Both the position numbers and the translations under genes were made by a program. 64,000 nt of DNA from the NCBI RefSeq assembly GCF_017569225.1, contig NZ_CP071868.1:434001-498000 (forward strand). Direction: 5' to 3'. The notes under the pieces were generated by a model. That model searched no databases, was not told the origin of the DNA, and saw only the letters and a list, made by a program, of their open reading frames with translations. This document shows, piece by piece, positions 1 through 6,882 of the stretch. Position 1 is the stretch's first letter; each line of letters begins with the position of its first letter. This stretch comes from Pengzhenrongella sicca. GTDB taxonomy: Bacteria; Actinomycetota; Actinomycetes; Actinomycetales; Cellulomonadaceae.

Positions 1-456
1 CTCCCGCAGGAGCGCTGGCACCAGCTGCAGCTGGTAGTCCTGGACCCAGACGATCGCGCCGGGCGCGGCCTGGGCGGCCGCGGCCGCGGCGAACCGGGCG
101 TTGACCTTCCGGTACGCGTCCCACCACTGCCGGTGGTACGCGGGCGGCTCGATGACGTCGTGGTACAGCGGCCAGAGGGTGTCGTTCGAGAACCCCTCGT
201 AGTACAGCTCGACCTCGGTCGCCGAGAGGGCGACCGGGACGAGGCGCACGCCGTCGGCGTCGAAGGGTTCGTGGTCCAGGTCGGGCGAGCCGGACCAGCC
301 GACCCACGCGCCGGAGTGGGCCTGCATCACTGGCTCGAGCGCCGTGACGAGCCCGCCGGGGGAGGTGGTCCAGCTGGTCGTGCCGTCCTCGGCGACAGAG
401 AAGTCCACCGGGAGGCGGTTGGCCACTACTACGAAGTCGTACCCGTCATCGCTCAC
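1..456 (-). CDS. otsA: Trehalose-6-phosphate synthase, N-terminal part (cut by window edge)
   Basis: Retaining GT20 glycosyltransferase that joins UDP/GDP-glucose to glucose-6-phosphate, the first step of trehalose synthesis in the cytosol. The 152 visible codons begin [17 protein letters not shown], the typical OtsA N-terminus, and include [13 protein letters not shown] and a [11 protein letters not shown] segment that carries the acceptor-site residues. The start is GTG at 456, preceded by an AAGGAG ribosome site 6 nt upstream. The C-terminal two thirds lie outside the window. The gene is divergent from the kinase at 561. Family assignment is firm; substrate preference cannot be read here. 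Confidence 0.93.
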   Translation of the reverse strand, partial: MSDDGYDFVVVANRLPVDFSVAEDGTTSWTTSPGGLVTALEPVMQAHSGAWVGWSGSPDLDHEPFDADGVRLVPVALSATEVELYYEGFSNDTLWPLYHDVIEPPAYHRQWWDAYRKVNARFAAAAAAQAAPGAIVWVQDYQLQLVPALLRE

Positions 457-548
457 ACATCACTCCTTGACGTTTCTTTGAGGATATCGCGAATGTGTTG
501 GGAGGGGGCGGGCCGGGGCGGCGGCACGGCTCGCGGGGGCCGGGCGGC

Positions 549-554
549 TAGCGT
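549..554 (+). promoter_or_regulatory. -10 box TAGCGT, leaderless start of the kinase gene
   Basis: TAGCGT lies 6 nt before the ATG at 561 and there is no convincing Shine-Dalgarno sequence. Transcription would start at or next to the A of the ATG. Confidence 0.55.
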
Positions 555-560
555 GCTGGC

Positions 561-2228
561 ATGGAGCGCATCGGCCTGACGCCGGGATCAGAGGTCGGCG
601 GCTACCGCATCATCGCGCCCCTCGGCGAGGGCGGGATGGGCGCGGTCTACCGCGCGGTCGACGGCGGCGGGACCGAGGTCGCGATCAAGCTGCTGCACCC
701 GCACATCGGGGCGGACCCCGTGGCCCGCGACCGGCTGCGGCGGGAGGTCGCGGCGCTGCAGCGGCTGCGGCACCCGGCCGTCGCGGCGGTGCTCGACGCC
801 GAGGCGGACTCGACCGAGGCGTTCGTCGTGACGGAGCTGATCGACGGCCTCAACCTGGACGAGCACGTGCGCGCGCACGGGCCGCTGAGCGGGCCCGAGC
901 TCGCCCGGCTCGCGGCCGGCCTGCGCGAGGCGCTCGAGGCGGTGCACCGCGCCGGCGTCGTGCACCGCGACCTCAAGCCGAGCAACGTCCTCGTGACCGA
1001 CGACGGGCCGGTGCTGATCGACTTCGGCATCGCGCAGGCCGTCGGCGACCCCCGGCTCACCTCGACGAACCTCATCGTGGGCACGCCGGGGTACCTCGCG
1101 CCCGAGCTGCTCGCCGACAACGAGCCGAGCGCCGTGAGCGACTGGTGGGGCTGGGCGGCGGTGCTCGCGTTCGCGGCGACCGGCCGCGAGCCGTTCGGCA
1201 CCCGGCCGCTGGACGCGGTCTTCGCGCGCACCCGCGCGGGCGACGTCGACGTCGTCGGCCTCGGCCCGCTCACGGGCGGTGCGCTGCGGGCGGCGCTCGA
1301 CCCCGACCCGACCCTGCGTGCCCTGCCCGACGACGTCCAGGCCGACCTCGACGAGGCCGCCGTCGATGGCGACCCGGTCGCCCCCGCCCCGCGGACGATG
1401 ACGATCCTCCCGACGGCGCCTGCCACCGCCTACCTGCCCGCCTCCCTCCCCCCGACGCCAGACCCGACCGCCTACCTCTCCCCGTCCCCCGACCCCAGCC
1501 AGTCCCCGCCCACCGCGGTGCTGCCAGCCTTTGACGGTTCCGCGAACCCCGCGGGCCTGCCGCAGGACCAGTCCGGCGCGGAACCGGAGTACGAGCCGGC
1601 GACGCCCGGTGCGCGGGTGGGATCGCTGCTGGCCCTCGGGATCGTCGCGGCCGCCGGGGCGGCGCTGTACCCGGGGGTCGCCGCCGTCGGCGCGCTCGTC
1701 GCCGTCGTGCTGTTCCGGACCGTCGGCTCGGCCGCGCAGGCGCTGCAGGCGCGCCGGGTCCGCCGCGGCGGGGTCGGGCGCGCCGACACGGCCCGCGCCG
1801 TCGCCGCCAGCCCGTGGCACCTGCTGCGCGCGCTCGTCGGTCTCGTCCCGTCCCTGCTCGTCGGCGCGAGCCTCGCCGTGCTCGTGGGCGGCGTGCTGTG
1901 GTGGGCGCTCGACACCGAGCGCCTCGTCATCAGCCCGCGCGGCGTGGGGGGCGGCACCGCGGCCGGCGGAGGCAACGAGCCGTGGGTCTACTCCGCAGTG
2001 CTCGCCGTCGCGTTCGGCCTCGGCCTGCTCGCGGTCTGGTTCGGGCCGACGTCGCGGCTCACCCGGCTCGGGGCGCGCAGCGCCGTGGCCGGCCTCGCGC
2101 CCGGGAACGCCGGCGCCGTCGTGGTCACCCTGCTCGCCCTGGGCGGCGCAGTGCTGCTCGTGACCCTCGTGGTCACCGGGCACGACGTGACCTGGTGGCC
2201 ACTGGCGGACTCGCCGGCGCAGCCGTGA
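561..2228 (+). CDS. Membrane-anchored Hanks-type serine/threonine protein kinase
   Basis: Signalling kinase of 555 aa. The kinase domain spans about residues 13-270, with the glycine loop LGEGGMGAVY (21-30), ATP lysine K43, catalytic HRDLKPSN (H135, D137) and DFG at 154-156. A Pro/Thr-rich linker (about 275-345) follows, then four or five hydrophobic segments between about 355 and 550, including a WW-containing one near 445. There is no PASTA or other recognised extracellular sensor, so it is not a PknB-type peptidoglycan sensor. The membrane-only C-terminus suggests sensing within the bilayer or through a partner. The adjacent small membrane protein at 2245 is a possible partner, by proximity only. 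Confidence 0.9.
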   Translation: MERIGLTPGSEVGGYRIIAPLGEGGMGAVYRAVDGGGTEVAIKLLHPHIGADPVARDRLRREVAALQRLRHPAVAAVLDAEADSTEAFVVTELIDGLNLDEHVRAHGPLSGPELARLAAGLREALEAVHRAGVVHRDLKPSNVLVTDDGPVLIDFGIAQAVGDPRLTSTNLIVGTPGYLAPELLADNEPSAVSDWWGWAAVLAFAATGREPFGTRPLDAVFARTRAGDVDVVGLGPLTGGALRAALDPDPTLRALPDDVQADLDEAAVDGDPVAPAPRTMTILPTAPATAYLPASLPPTPDPTAYLSPSPDPSQSPPTAVLPAFDGSANPAGLPQDQSGAEPEYEPATPGARVGSLLALGIVAAAGAALYPGVAAVGALVAVVLFRTVGSAAQALQARRVRRGGVGRADTARAVAASPWHLLRALVGLVPSLLVGASLAVLVGGVLWWALDTERLVISPRGVGGGTAAGGGNEPWVYSAVLAVAFGLGLLAVWFGPTSRLTRLGARSAVAGLAPGNAGAVVVTLLALGGAVLLVTLVVTGHDVTWWPLADSPAQP

Positions 2229-2232
2229 GCCG

Positions 2233-2238
2233 TACCCT
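2233..2238 (+). promoter_or_regulatory. -10 box TACCCT, leaderless start of the 2245 gene
   Basis: TACCCT sits 6 nt upstream of the ATG at 2245, just after the kinase stop codon, in the same arrangement as other leaderless starts in this window. Confidence 0.5.
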
Positions 2239-2244
2239 GGGCGC

Positions 2245-2739
2245 ATGATCGCGGGCCGGGTAGGCGCGCGGCGAGCCATCCCTTGGCCGCCGCTGGCCGC
2301 CGTCGCGCTCGTGGCCGCCCTCAGCTGGCCCGCGCAGCTCGTGCTGCACGCCTGCCTGCCGGGCGCCGGCCCGGTCGGCTGGCTCGGGCTGCGGCTCGCG
2401 CTGCTGAGCGCGTCGGCCGACTGCCCCGACGGCGCCCTCGCCATCGGCGGCACGGGGACCAGCGGCGCGATCGTGATCGCGACCGTCGCCGTCCCGACCC
2501 TGCTGGCCCACCTGCTCGCGGTGGTCGGCGGCGTGAGCCTGTCCGCCGCGCTCTCGCGCGCGGCGGCCGGCGTCCGCGCCGTGCTCGCCACGGTGGTGCG
2601 GGTGCTGCCGGACGCGCCCCGCGCGCGCCGGGTGCGCGCCGTCGCCGCCGGCGTCGTGCGCCTGGCCCGGCCGCCCCGCCGGGCGTGGACCGTCGGGCAT
2701 CTCGACCGGGGACCGCCGCGCGGCCTGCTCGCCGCCTGA
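2245..2739 (+). CDS. Small hypothetical membrane protein
   Basis: A 164-aa protein of unrecognised family. It has two clear hydrophobic stretches: LAAVALVAALSWPAQLVLHA near residues 15-38, and IVIATVAVPTLLAHLLAVVG near residues 75-95. A basic, Arg/Pro-rich C-terminal tail follows and is probably cytoplasmic. It begins 16 nt after the kinase stop and ends 41 nt before the DsbA-like gene. The leaderless -10 box supports the chosen ATG. No catalytic motif is visible and the function is unknown. Confidence 0.6.
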   Translation: MIAGRVGARRAIPWPPLAAVALVAALSWPAQLVLHACLPGAGPVGWLGLRLALLSASADCPDGALAIGGTGTSGAIVIATVAVPTLLAHLLAVVGGVSLSAALSRAAAGVRAVLATVVRVLPDAPRARRVRAVAAGVVRLARPPRRAWTVGHLDRGPPRGLLAA

Positions 2740-2780
2740 CCTGGCCGCCCCCGGCCCCCGACACCCGAGAAAGCAGAACC

Positions 2781-3602
2781 ATGCCCAGCAACGCCCCACG
2801 TCCCAGCAAGTCGCAGCAGCGCGACGACGCCCGCCTCAAGGCCCTCGCGATGCGCGCCGAGCAGGACAAGCGCGCTCGCCGCAGCCGCATCATCGCGATC
2901 TCCGGCCTCGTGGCCGCGCTCGCGGTCCTCGCCGTCGTCGTCGTAATGATCCTCGGGCAGGCCAAGCCCACCGCCGAAGACCTCGATCCGGACAATCCGC
3001 TCCTCGACGTCAGCGCGCCGGCCGGCGCGACGGACAACGGCGGCATCACCGTCGGCGCCGGCGGCGGCGCCGGCACCACGTCGCCGGACTCGACCGTCAC
3101 CGTGAGCGTGTACCTCGACTACATGTGCCCGATCTGCGGGCAGTTCGAGACCGCGAACGCGGCGACGCTCGACGAGATGGTGACCGCCGGGGAGATCACC
3201 GTCGAGTACCACCCGATCGCGATCCTCGACCGGCTGTCGCAGAACACCGAGTTCTCGACCCGCGCCGCCCAGGCGGCGGCGTTCATCGCCGACGCCGACC
3301 CCGAGCACTTCATCGACTTCCACGACGGGATGTTCGCGAACCAGCCCGAGGAGAACACGACGGGGCTGAGCGACGAGGAGATCGCGGCGATCGCGGTCGA
3401 GGCCGGGGTGGCGCAGGCCACCGCCGACGAGATCGCGGCCGACGGGGGCGCCTTCACGACCTGGGTGACCGCCGCGACGGCGCAGAGCTCGATCGACGGC
3501 GTGACCGGGACGCCGACGGTCAAGATCAACGGCGAGGTGACCGACGTCGACCTGCTGACCGAGGGCCCGCTCGAGGAGGCCATCCGCGCCGCGATCGGCT
3601 GA
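2781..3602 (+). CDS. Membrane-anchored DsbA-like thiol-disulfide oxidoreductase
   Basis: A 273-aa thioredoxin-fold protein (DsbA/Thioredoxin_4 family) likely to oxidise or isomerise disulfides in exported proteins. It has a charged cytoplasmic N-terminus (1-36), one transmembrane segment (about 37-58), a Gly/Ala/Thr linker, then the redox domain with CPIC at 116-119 (YLDYMCPICGQF) and the cis-proline loop GVTGTPTVKING near 245. The ATG at 2781 is used because it precedes the charged N-terminus directly. Upstream in-frame codons run through the preceding gene in another frame and are not credible. A strong hairpin follows the stop codon. Confidence 0.9.
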   Translation: MPSNAPRPSKSQQRDDARLKALAMRAEQDKRARRSRIIAISGLVAALAVLAVVVVMILGQAKPTAEDLDPDNPLLDVSAPAGATDNGGITVGAGGGAGTTSPDSTVTVSVYLDYMCPICGQFETANAATLDEMVTAGEITVEYHPIAILDRLSQNTEFSTRAAQAAAFIADADPEHFIDFHDGMFANQPEENTTGLSDEEIAAIAVEAGVAQATADEIAADGGAFTTWVTAATAQSSIDGVTGTPTVKINGEVTDVDLLTEGPLEEAIRAAIG

Positions 3603-3611
3603 CCGCGTACC

Positions 3612-3635
3612 CGGCCCGGGCGCGAGCCCGGGCCG
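3612..3635 (+). terminator. Perfect GC hairpin after the DsbA-like gene
   Basis: A 10-bp perfect stem (CGGCCCGGGC) with a GCGA tetraloop, 10 nt after the stop codon. There is no T-run, as is common for actinobacterial terminators. Confidence 0.65.
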
Positions 3636-3645
3636 CGGCGATCGG

Positions 3646-3651
3646 TAGGCT
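3646..3651 (+). promoter_or_regulatory. Possible -10 box of the tRNA-Thr gene
   Basis: TAGGCT is 42 nt before the mature tRNA 5' end and after the terminator hairpin. No good -35 box is visible. Confidence 0.3.
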
Positions 3652-3662
3652 TGCCCCACGCT

Positions 3663-3689
3663 GCCCGGACCGGCCGAACCGGTTCGGGC
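3663..3689 (+). repeat. Inverted repeat in the tRNA-Thr leader
   Basis: Two 11-nt arms (GCCCGGACCGG and CCGGTTCGGGC) pair with one mismatch around a 5-nt loop and end 4 nt before the tRNA. This could be a precursor-processing hairpin or a residual terminator. Confidence 0.5.
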
Positions 3690-3693
3690 GCTT

Positions 3694-3770
3694 GCCCCCT
3701 TAGCTCAGCTGGCCAGAGCACCTGTCTTGTAAACAGGATGTCATCGGTTCGAATCCGATAGGGGGCTCCA
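3694..3770 (+). tRNA. tRNA-Thr (anticodon TGT)
   Basis: A cloverleaf can be drawn by hand. The acceptor GCCCCCT pairs with AGGGGGC at 3760-3766. The D-arm contains TAGCTCAGCTGGCCAGAGCA. The anticodon stem CCTGT/ACAGG encloses loop CTTGTAA with anticodon TGT, and the T-arm contains GGTTCGAATCC. The discriminator is T and CCA (3768-3770) is encoded. It reads ACA codons. No integrase or att-like duplication of the 3' end was noticed nearby. Confidence 0.96.
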
Positions 3771-3866
3771 GCTCGCGTCGGCGAGTTTCGTCAACCGAAC
3801 GCGGCGCGCCTGTGCGACGATCGGCGTGGTCGAGAAGAGGCCCCACTGCAGCCCTGGGGGTGGCAG

Positions 3867-4067
3867 GTGCCTTCCGACGAAGAGCTCCGGATCGAGATCA
3901 CCGACAAAGACATCCGGCTGGCCAAGATCGCCTGGCTCACGGCCTGGGAATCGGACGCGCCGCACGAGCGCGTCTCGGGCCTGTACGCGGACTACACGCG
4001 GTTCGTGTCCGCGCAGGCGCAGCAGATCGCGGACGACGACCGGCGCGCGCGCAAGAGAGAGTTCTAG
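3867..4067 (+). CDS. Small charged hypothetical protein
   Basis: A 66-aa, highly charged, probably helical soluble protein (MPSDEELRIEITDKDIRLAK...) starting at GTG 3867. It contains WLTAWESDAPHERV and LYADYTRFVSAQAQQIADDDRRARKREF. Its residue mix (Asp, Glu, Ile, Tyr, Trp) is unlike the Arg/Pro/Ala-rich translations typical of shadow frames here, which argues that it is real. A weak GGGGG tract lies about 10 nt upstream of the start. It is convergent with the SGNH hydrolase. No family is recognised. Confidence 0.6.
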   Translation: MPSDEELRIEITDKDIRLAKIAWLTAWESDAPHERVSGLYADYTRFVSAQAQQIADDDRRARKREF

Positions 4068-4129
4068 GCGCTCGACGCGTTCTGGTCGCTCGATGCGTCG
4101 CGGGTCTGCGGCGTTGGCCCGTCCCGCCG

Positions 4130-4996
4130 CTACCTGACCGCCCGGCCCGCCTCGATCGGGCCGAGCACGGGCCGCTTGGCCGCGCGTAGGTCGCCGCTCG
4201 AGCGGCCGCGCAGCCGGCGCGTCGCCCAGGGGTAGGCGTACTCGCGCAGCCACGCGGCGTCGGCCAGCGCGCGCTGGCGACGGGGCGCGGGCGGCACGGG
4301 GGCGAGCGAGTCGTCCCACGCGGCGTCGTCGGGCGCGAGGTCGAGCGCGACGAGGGCCGCCTGGGCGACCCGGGCGTGGCCCTCGGTCGTCAGGTGGATG
4401 CGGTCCGGCGCCCACAGCCGCGCGTCCCGCAGCGAGCGCATGCCCCACAGGTCGAGCACCTGGGCGCCCTGGCGGCGCGCGATCGACCAGATGTGGGTGT
4501 TGTAGATCCCGATCCGTCCCCGCGTGCGGCGCACGATCGGGCTGTCGACCGGGTCGACGCCGGTGCTCAGCAGCACGTCCGCGCCGGTCGCGCGCAGCCG
4601 CGCGACGGCGGCCTCGAGGTTGCGTGCCATCGCGTCGAGGTCCGCCGTCGGGCGCAGGATGTCGTTGCCGCCGCCGACGAGCGACACGAGGTCGGGCTGG
4701 AGCGCGATCGCGGTGGGCACCTGGTCGGCGAGGATCGGGCCCAGCAGCCGGCCCCGGATGGCGAAGTTGGCGTACTCGAGCGCAGGCAGGCCGGCGTCCG
4801 TGCGCCGGCTCGACAGGCGGGTCGCGAGGATGTCCGCCCAGCCCCGGCACCGGCCCTCGTCGTCCGGATCGATGTCCCACAGGCCCTCGGTGAAGGAGTC
4901 GCCGACGGCCACGTAGCGCGACCATCTCGGGGGCACGGCGCTCGGGGGCTGGGTGCTGGGGGGCAGGGTGCTCGGGGGCCGGGTGCTCTCAGTCAT
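4130..4996 (-). CDS. SGNH/GDSL-family hydrolase (esterase/lipase-like)
   Basis: A 288-aa cytosolic hydrolase of the SGNH fold. Block I is AVGDSFTEG with nucleophile S34, the oxyanion block III is GGGND, and block V is DRIHLTTEGH with the catalytic Asp-His pair. A Pro/Ser-rich N-terminus (ESTRPPSTLPPSTQPP) precedes the domain without a signal peptide. The C-terminus (about residues 230-288) is Arg-rich and may be flexible. The substrate is unknown; relatives act on acyl or acetyl esters. It is 15 nt downstream of ung on the same strand and could be co-transcribed with it. Confidence 0.88.
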   Translation of the reverse strand: MTESTRPPSTLPPSTQPPSAVPPRWSRYVAVGDSFTEGLWDIDPDDEGRCRGWADILATRLSSRRTDAGLPALEYANFAIRGRLLGPILADQVPTAIALQPDLVSLVGGGNDILRPTADLDAMARNLEAAVARLRATGADVLLSTGVDPVDSPIVRRTRGRIGIYNTHIWSIARRQGAQVLDLWGMRSLRDARLWAPDRIHLTTEGHARVAQAALVALDLAPDDAAWDDSLAPVPPAPRRQRALADAAWLREYAYPWATRRLRGRSSGDLRAAKRPVLGPIEAGRAVR

Positions 4997-5011
4997 CCCC
5001 GCAGCATGGAC

Positions 5012-5689
5012 CTAGGGGAGGTTCCAGTCGATCGAGAGGGCGCCCTGGGCCTCGAGCAGTGCGTTCACCCGCGAGAACGGCCGGGATCCGCGGAAGCCGC
5101 GGTGGGCCGACAGCGGGCTCGGGTGCGCACTGGCGACGATCGGCGTCGGGCCGAGGGCGGCCGTGAGGGCCTGCGCGTCCTTGCCCCAGAGCACGGCGAC
5201 GAGCGGGCCGCCGCGCTCGACGAGGGCGGCGATGGCGCGGTCGGTCACCGCCTCCCAGCCCAGCCGGCGGTGCGAACCGGCCGCGCCGGGGCGAACGGTC
5301 AGCACCCGGTTCAGGAGCAGGACGCCGCGGTCGGCCCACGGGGAGAGGTCACCGGACGACGGGGCGGGCGCGCCGACGTCGGCGGCCAGCTCCGCGAAGA
5401 TGTTCGCCAGCGAGCGTGGCACGGGCCTGACCTGCGGCGCGACCGAGAACGCGAGCCCGGTCGCGTGCCCGGGGGTCGGGTAGGGATCTTGCCCGACGAC
5501 GAGCACCCGGACGTCGGCGAGCGGCCGCGCAAAGGCCCGGAGCACGGCGTCGGGCGCGGGGAGATAGCCCCGCTGCGCGGCCACCTCGGCGCGGAGCAGG
5601 TCGCCGAGCGCGTGCAGCGCCGGCTCGACCGGGCGTAGCGCGACCGCCCAGTCGGGCGCGACGAGGTCGGCGAGCGGCGTGGTCGGCAT
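5012..5689 (-). CDS. ung: Uracil-DNA glycosylase, family 1
   Basis: Removes uracil from DNA by hydrolysing the N-glycosidic bond, which starts base-excision repair. At 225 aa it has the usual family length. The catalytic water-activating loop is [19 protein letters not shown] with D68, and the C-terminal minor-groove loop is [22 protein letters not shown] with the catalytic histidine near residue 188. The uracil-pocket segment [10 protein letters not shown] is also present. The start ATG at 5689 is supported by a leaderless -10 box. Confidence 0.97.
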   Translation of the reverse strand: MPTTPLADLVAPDWAVALRPVEPALHALGDLLRAEVAAQRGYLPAPDAVLRAFARPLADVRVLVVGQDPYPTPGHATGLAFSVAPQVRPVPRSLANIFAELAADVGAPAPSSGDLSPWADRGVLLLNRVLTVRPGAAGSHRRLGWEAVTDRAIAALVERGGPLVAVLWGKDAQALTAALGPTPIVASAHPSPLSAHRGFRGSRPFSRVNALLEAQGALSIDWNLP

Positions 5690-5696
5690 GCCCGCG

Positions 5697-5702
5697 AGGC
5701 TA
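5697..5702 (-). promoter_or_regulatory. -10 box TAGCCT, leaderless start of ung
   Basis: Read on the minus strand, TAGCCT is followed by 7 nt and then the ATG of ung, with no ribosome-binding site. Confidence 0.55.
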
Positions 5703-5737
5703 CCGAGGCGAAACGCCGGAGCGACGCGCCGAGGGGA

Positions 5738-5766
5738 ATGACATGGGTGTTGTTCACCTCTACCAT
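5738..5766 (+). promoter_or_regulatory. Promoter ATGACA-N17-TACCAT, leaderless start of the DUF3263 gene
   Basis: The -35 ATGACA (5738-5743) matches TTGACA at five of six bases. It is 17 nt from -10 TACCAT (5761-5766), and the ATG follows 6 nt later at 5773. This is the best-formed vegetative promoter in the window. Confidence 0.65.
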
Positions 5767-5772
5767 GGCGTC

Positions 5773-6102
5773 ATGGAAGCGATGGCGACGCGGGTCGACA
5801 CAGGAACGGGACTCGAGCTCGACCCCTGCGGCGTCGAGCTCGCGGAGCACGGACAGCTCTCCGAGCGCGACCAGCAGGTGCTCGCGTTCGAGCGGCAGTG
5901 GTGGAAGTACGCCGGCGCGAAGGAGCAGGCCGTTCGCGAGCTGTTCGACCTGTCCGCGACCCGGTACTACCAGGTGCTCAACGCCCTCATCGACTCGCCC
6001 GCGGCGCTCGCGCACGACCCGATGCTGGTCAAGCGGCTGCGCCGCATGCGCGCCTCCCGCCAGCGGGCGCGGACGGCGCGGCGGCTCGGCGCCCAGGCCT
6101 GA
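5773..6102 (+). CDS. DUF3263 domain protein (small DNA-binding-like regulator)
   Basis: A 109-aa actinobacterial protein. The conserved core ERDQQVLAFERQWWKYAGAKEQAVRELF...YYQVLNALID (about residues 40-85) is the DUF3263 signature, a helix-turn-helix-like fold. A basic C-terminal tail (KRLRRMRASRQRARTARR) would suit nucleic-acid binding. An in-frame ATG at 5743 exists, but the promoter places the transcript 5' end at about 5773, so the later ATG is chosen. It precedes the LytR_C gene in the same direction, and the two may work together. The function is not established. Confidence 0.88.
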   Translation: MEAMATRVDTGTGLELDPCGVELAEHGQLSERDQQVLAFERQWWKYAGAKEQAVRELFDLSATRYYQVLNALIDSPAALAHDPMLVKRLRRMRASRQRARTARRLGAQA

Positions 6103-6215
6103 GCCTGCAGCGCGCCACGGCTCGCCGACGACAGCTCGCCGACCCACAGCGCGCCAACTGGTCCTACCTCGCGCGCGGGCCGGAGTGGCATTCGGAGGCA
6201 GGACGGTTCTCGGGC

Positions 6216-6221
6216 TAGCCT
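6216..6221 (+). promoter_or_regulatory. -10 box TAGCCT, leaderless start of the LytR_C gene
   Basis: TAGCCT lies 7 nt before the GTG at 6229, with no Shine-Dalgarno sequence. Confidence 0.5.
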
Positions 6222-6228
6222 GTCGGCC

Positions 6229-6837
6229 GTGACCAAGGGCGACTATCCATACCCGGCAGACGAGTTCGACAGCGTCGAGCTCGTCTCCGGACCACGCGGG
6301 GTGCACCGGACCCCGCGCTCGCGGTGGAGCAAGACGTGGCCGTTCCTCCTCGTCCTCGTGCTGTTCCCGGCGCTCGCCTACGGCGCCGTGACCTACTGGT
6401 CCCAGCTGGACGACGGCGCCGACGCCGGCGCGACGACGACGACCGACACCGGCACGGCGAGTGATACCGCGACGGACGAGGCGACCGCGACGGAGACCGA
6501 GCCCGCGGTCGAGACCCCGGCCGACCCCGTCGTCGAGACGCCCGCGCCGATTCCGGCCGACCTGAGCACGCCCGTCGTGGTGTTCAACGCGACGTCGACC
6601 AGCGGGCTCGCCGCCGGCGCGGTCGGGGTGCTGGAGGACGCGGGCTGGACCGACGCGTCGGCGACGGACTACACCGGCGGCGGCCTGGACACCTCGACGG
6701 TTCGGTACAGCGTCGCCGACCTCCAGACGACAGCGCAGGCCGCGGCCGATGCACTCGGGATCACGACGGTCGAGCTGGTCGAGGGCGACGCCATCGACGG
6801 CCTCGAGATCGTGCTCGAGAGCGACTTCGAGCCCTGA
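6229..6837 (+). CDS. LytR C-terminal-domain membrane protein
   Basis: A 202-aa single-pass protein. A cytoplasmic N-terminus of about 40 residues precedes one transmembrane segment (WPFLLVLVLFPALAYGAVTYW, about 43-63). A Thr/Glu/Ala-rich linker follows (about 65-115), then a LytR_C domain (VVVFNATSTSGLAAGAVGVLEDAGW through the C-terminus). LytR_C domains occur outside the membrane in cell-wall contexts and often stand alone in actinobacteria, so a cell-envelope role is inferred. There is no LCP catalytic domain. The start is GTG at 6229. Confidence 0.87.
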   Translation: MTKGDYPYPADEFDSVELVSGPRGVHRTPRSRWSKTWPFLLVLVLFPALAYGAVTYWSQLDDGADAGATTTTDTGTASDTATDEATATETEPAVETPADPVVETPAPIPADLSTPVVVFNATSTSGLAAGAVGVLEDAGWTDASATDYTGGGLDTSTVRYSVADLQTTAQAAADALGITTVELVEGDAIDGLEIVLESDFEP

Positions 6838-6882
6838 CCGCCGGGACCTAGCCGGCCCCGGGTCCTCGTCGCCGTCGAGTCG

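Noticed and set aside
133..579. 148-aa plus-strand frame opposite the otsA start
   Set aside because: The opposite strand encodes clear trehalose-6-phosphate synthase sequence; this frame is a shadow.
588..3659. Open frame of 1023 aa on the minus strand over the kinase and DsbA-like genes
   Set aside because: Arg/Gly/Pro-rich translation with no domain logic, fully antisense to well-supported genes. High GC creates such long open shadows.
3694..4067. Integrative element at tRNA-Thr
   Set aside because: No integrase gene and no duplicated tRNA 3' end were noticed downstream; the neighbours are ordinary housekeeping genes.
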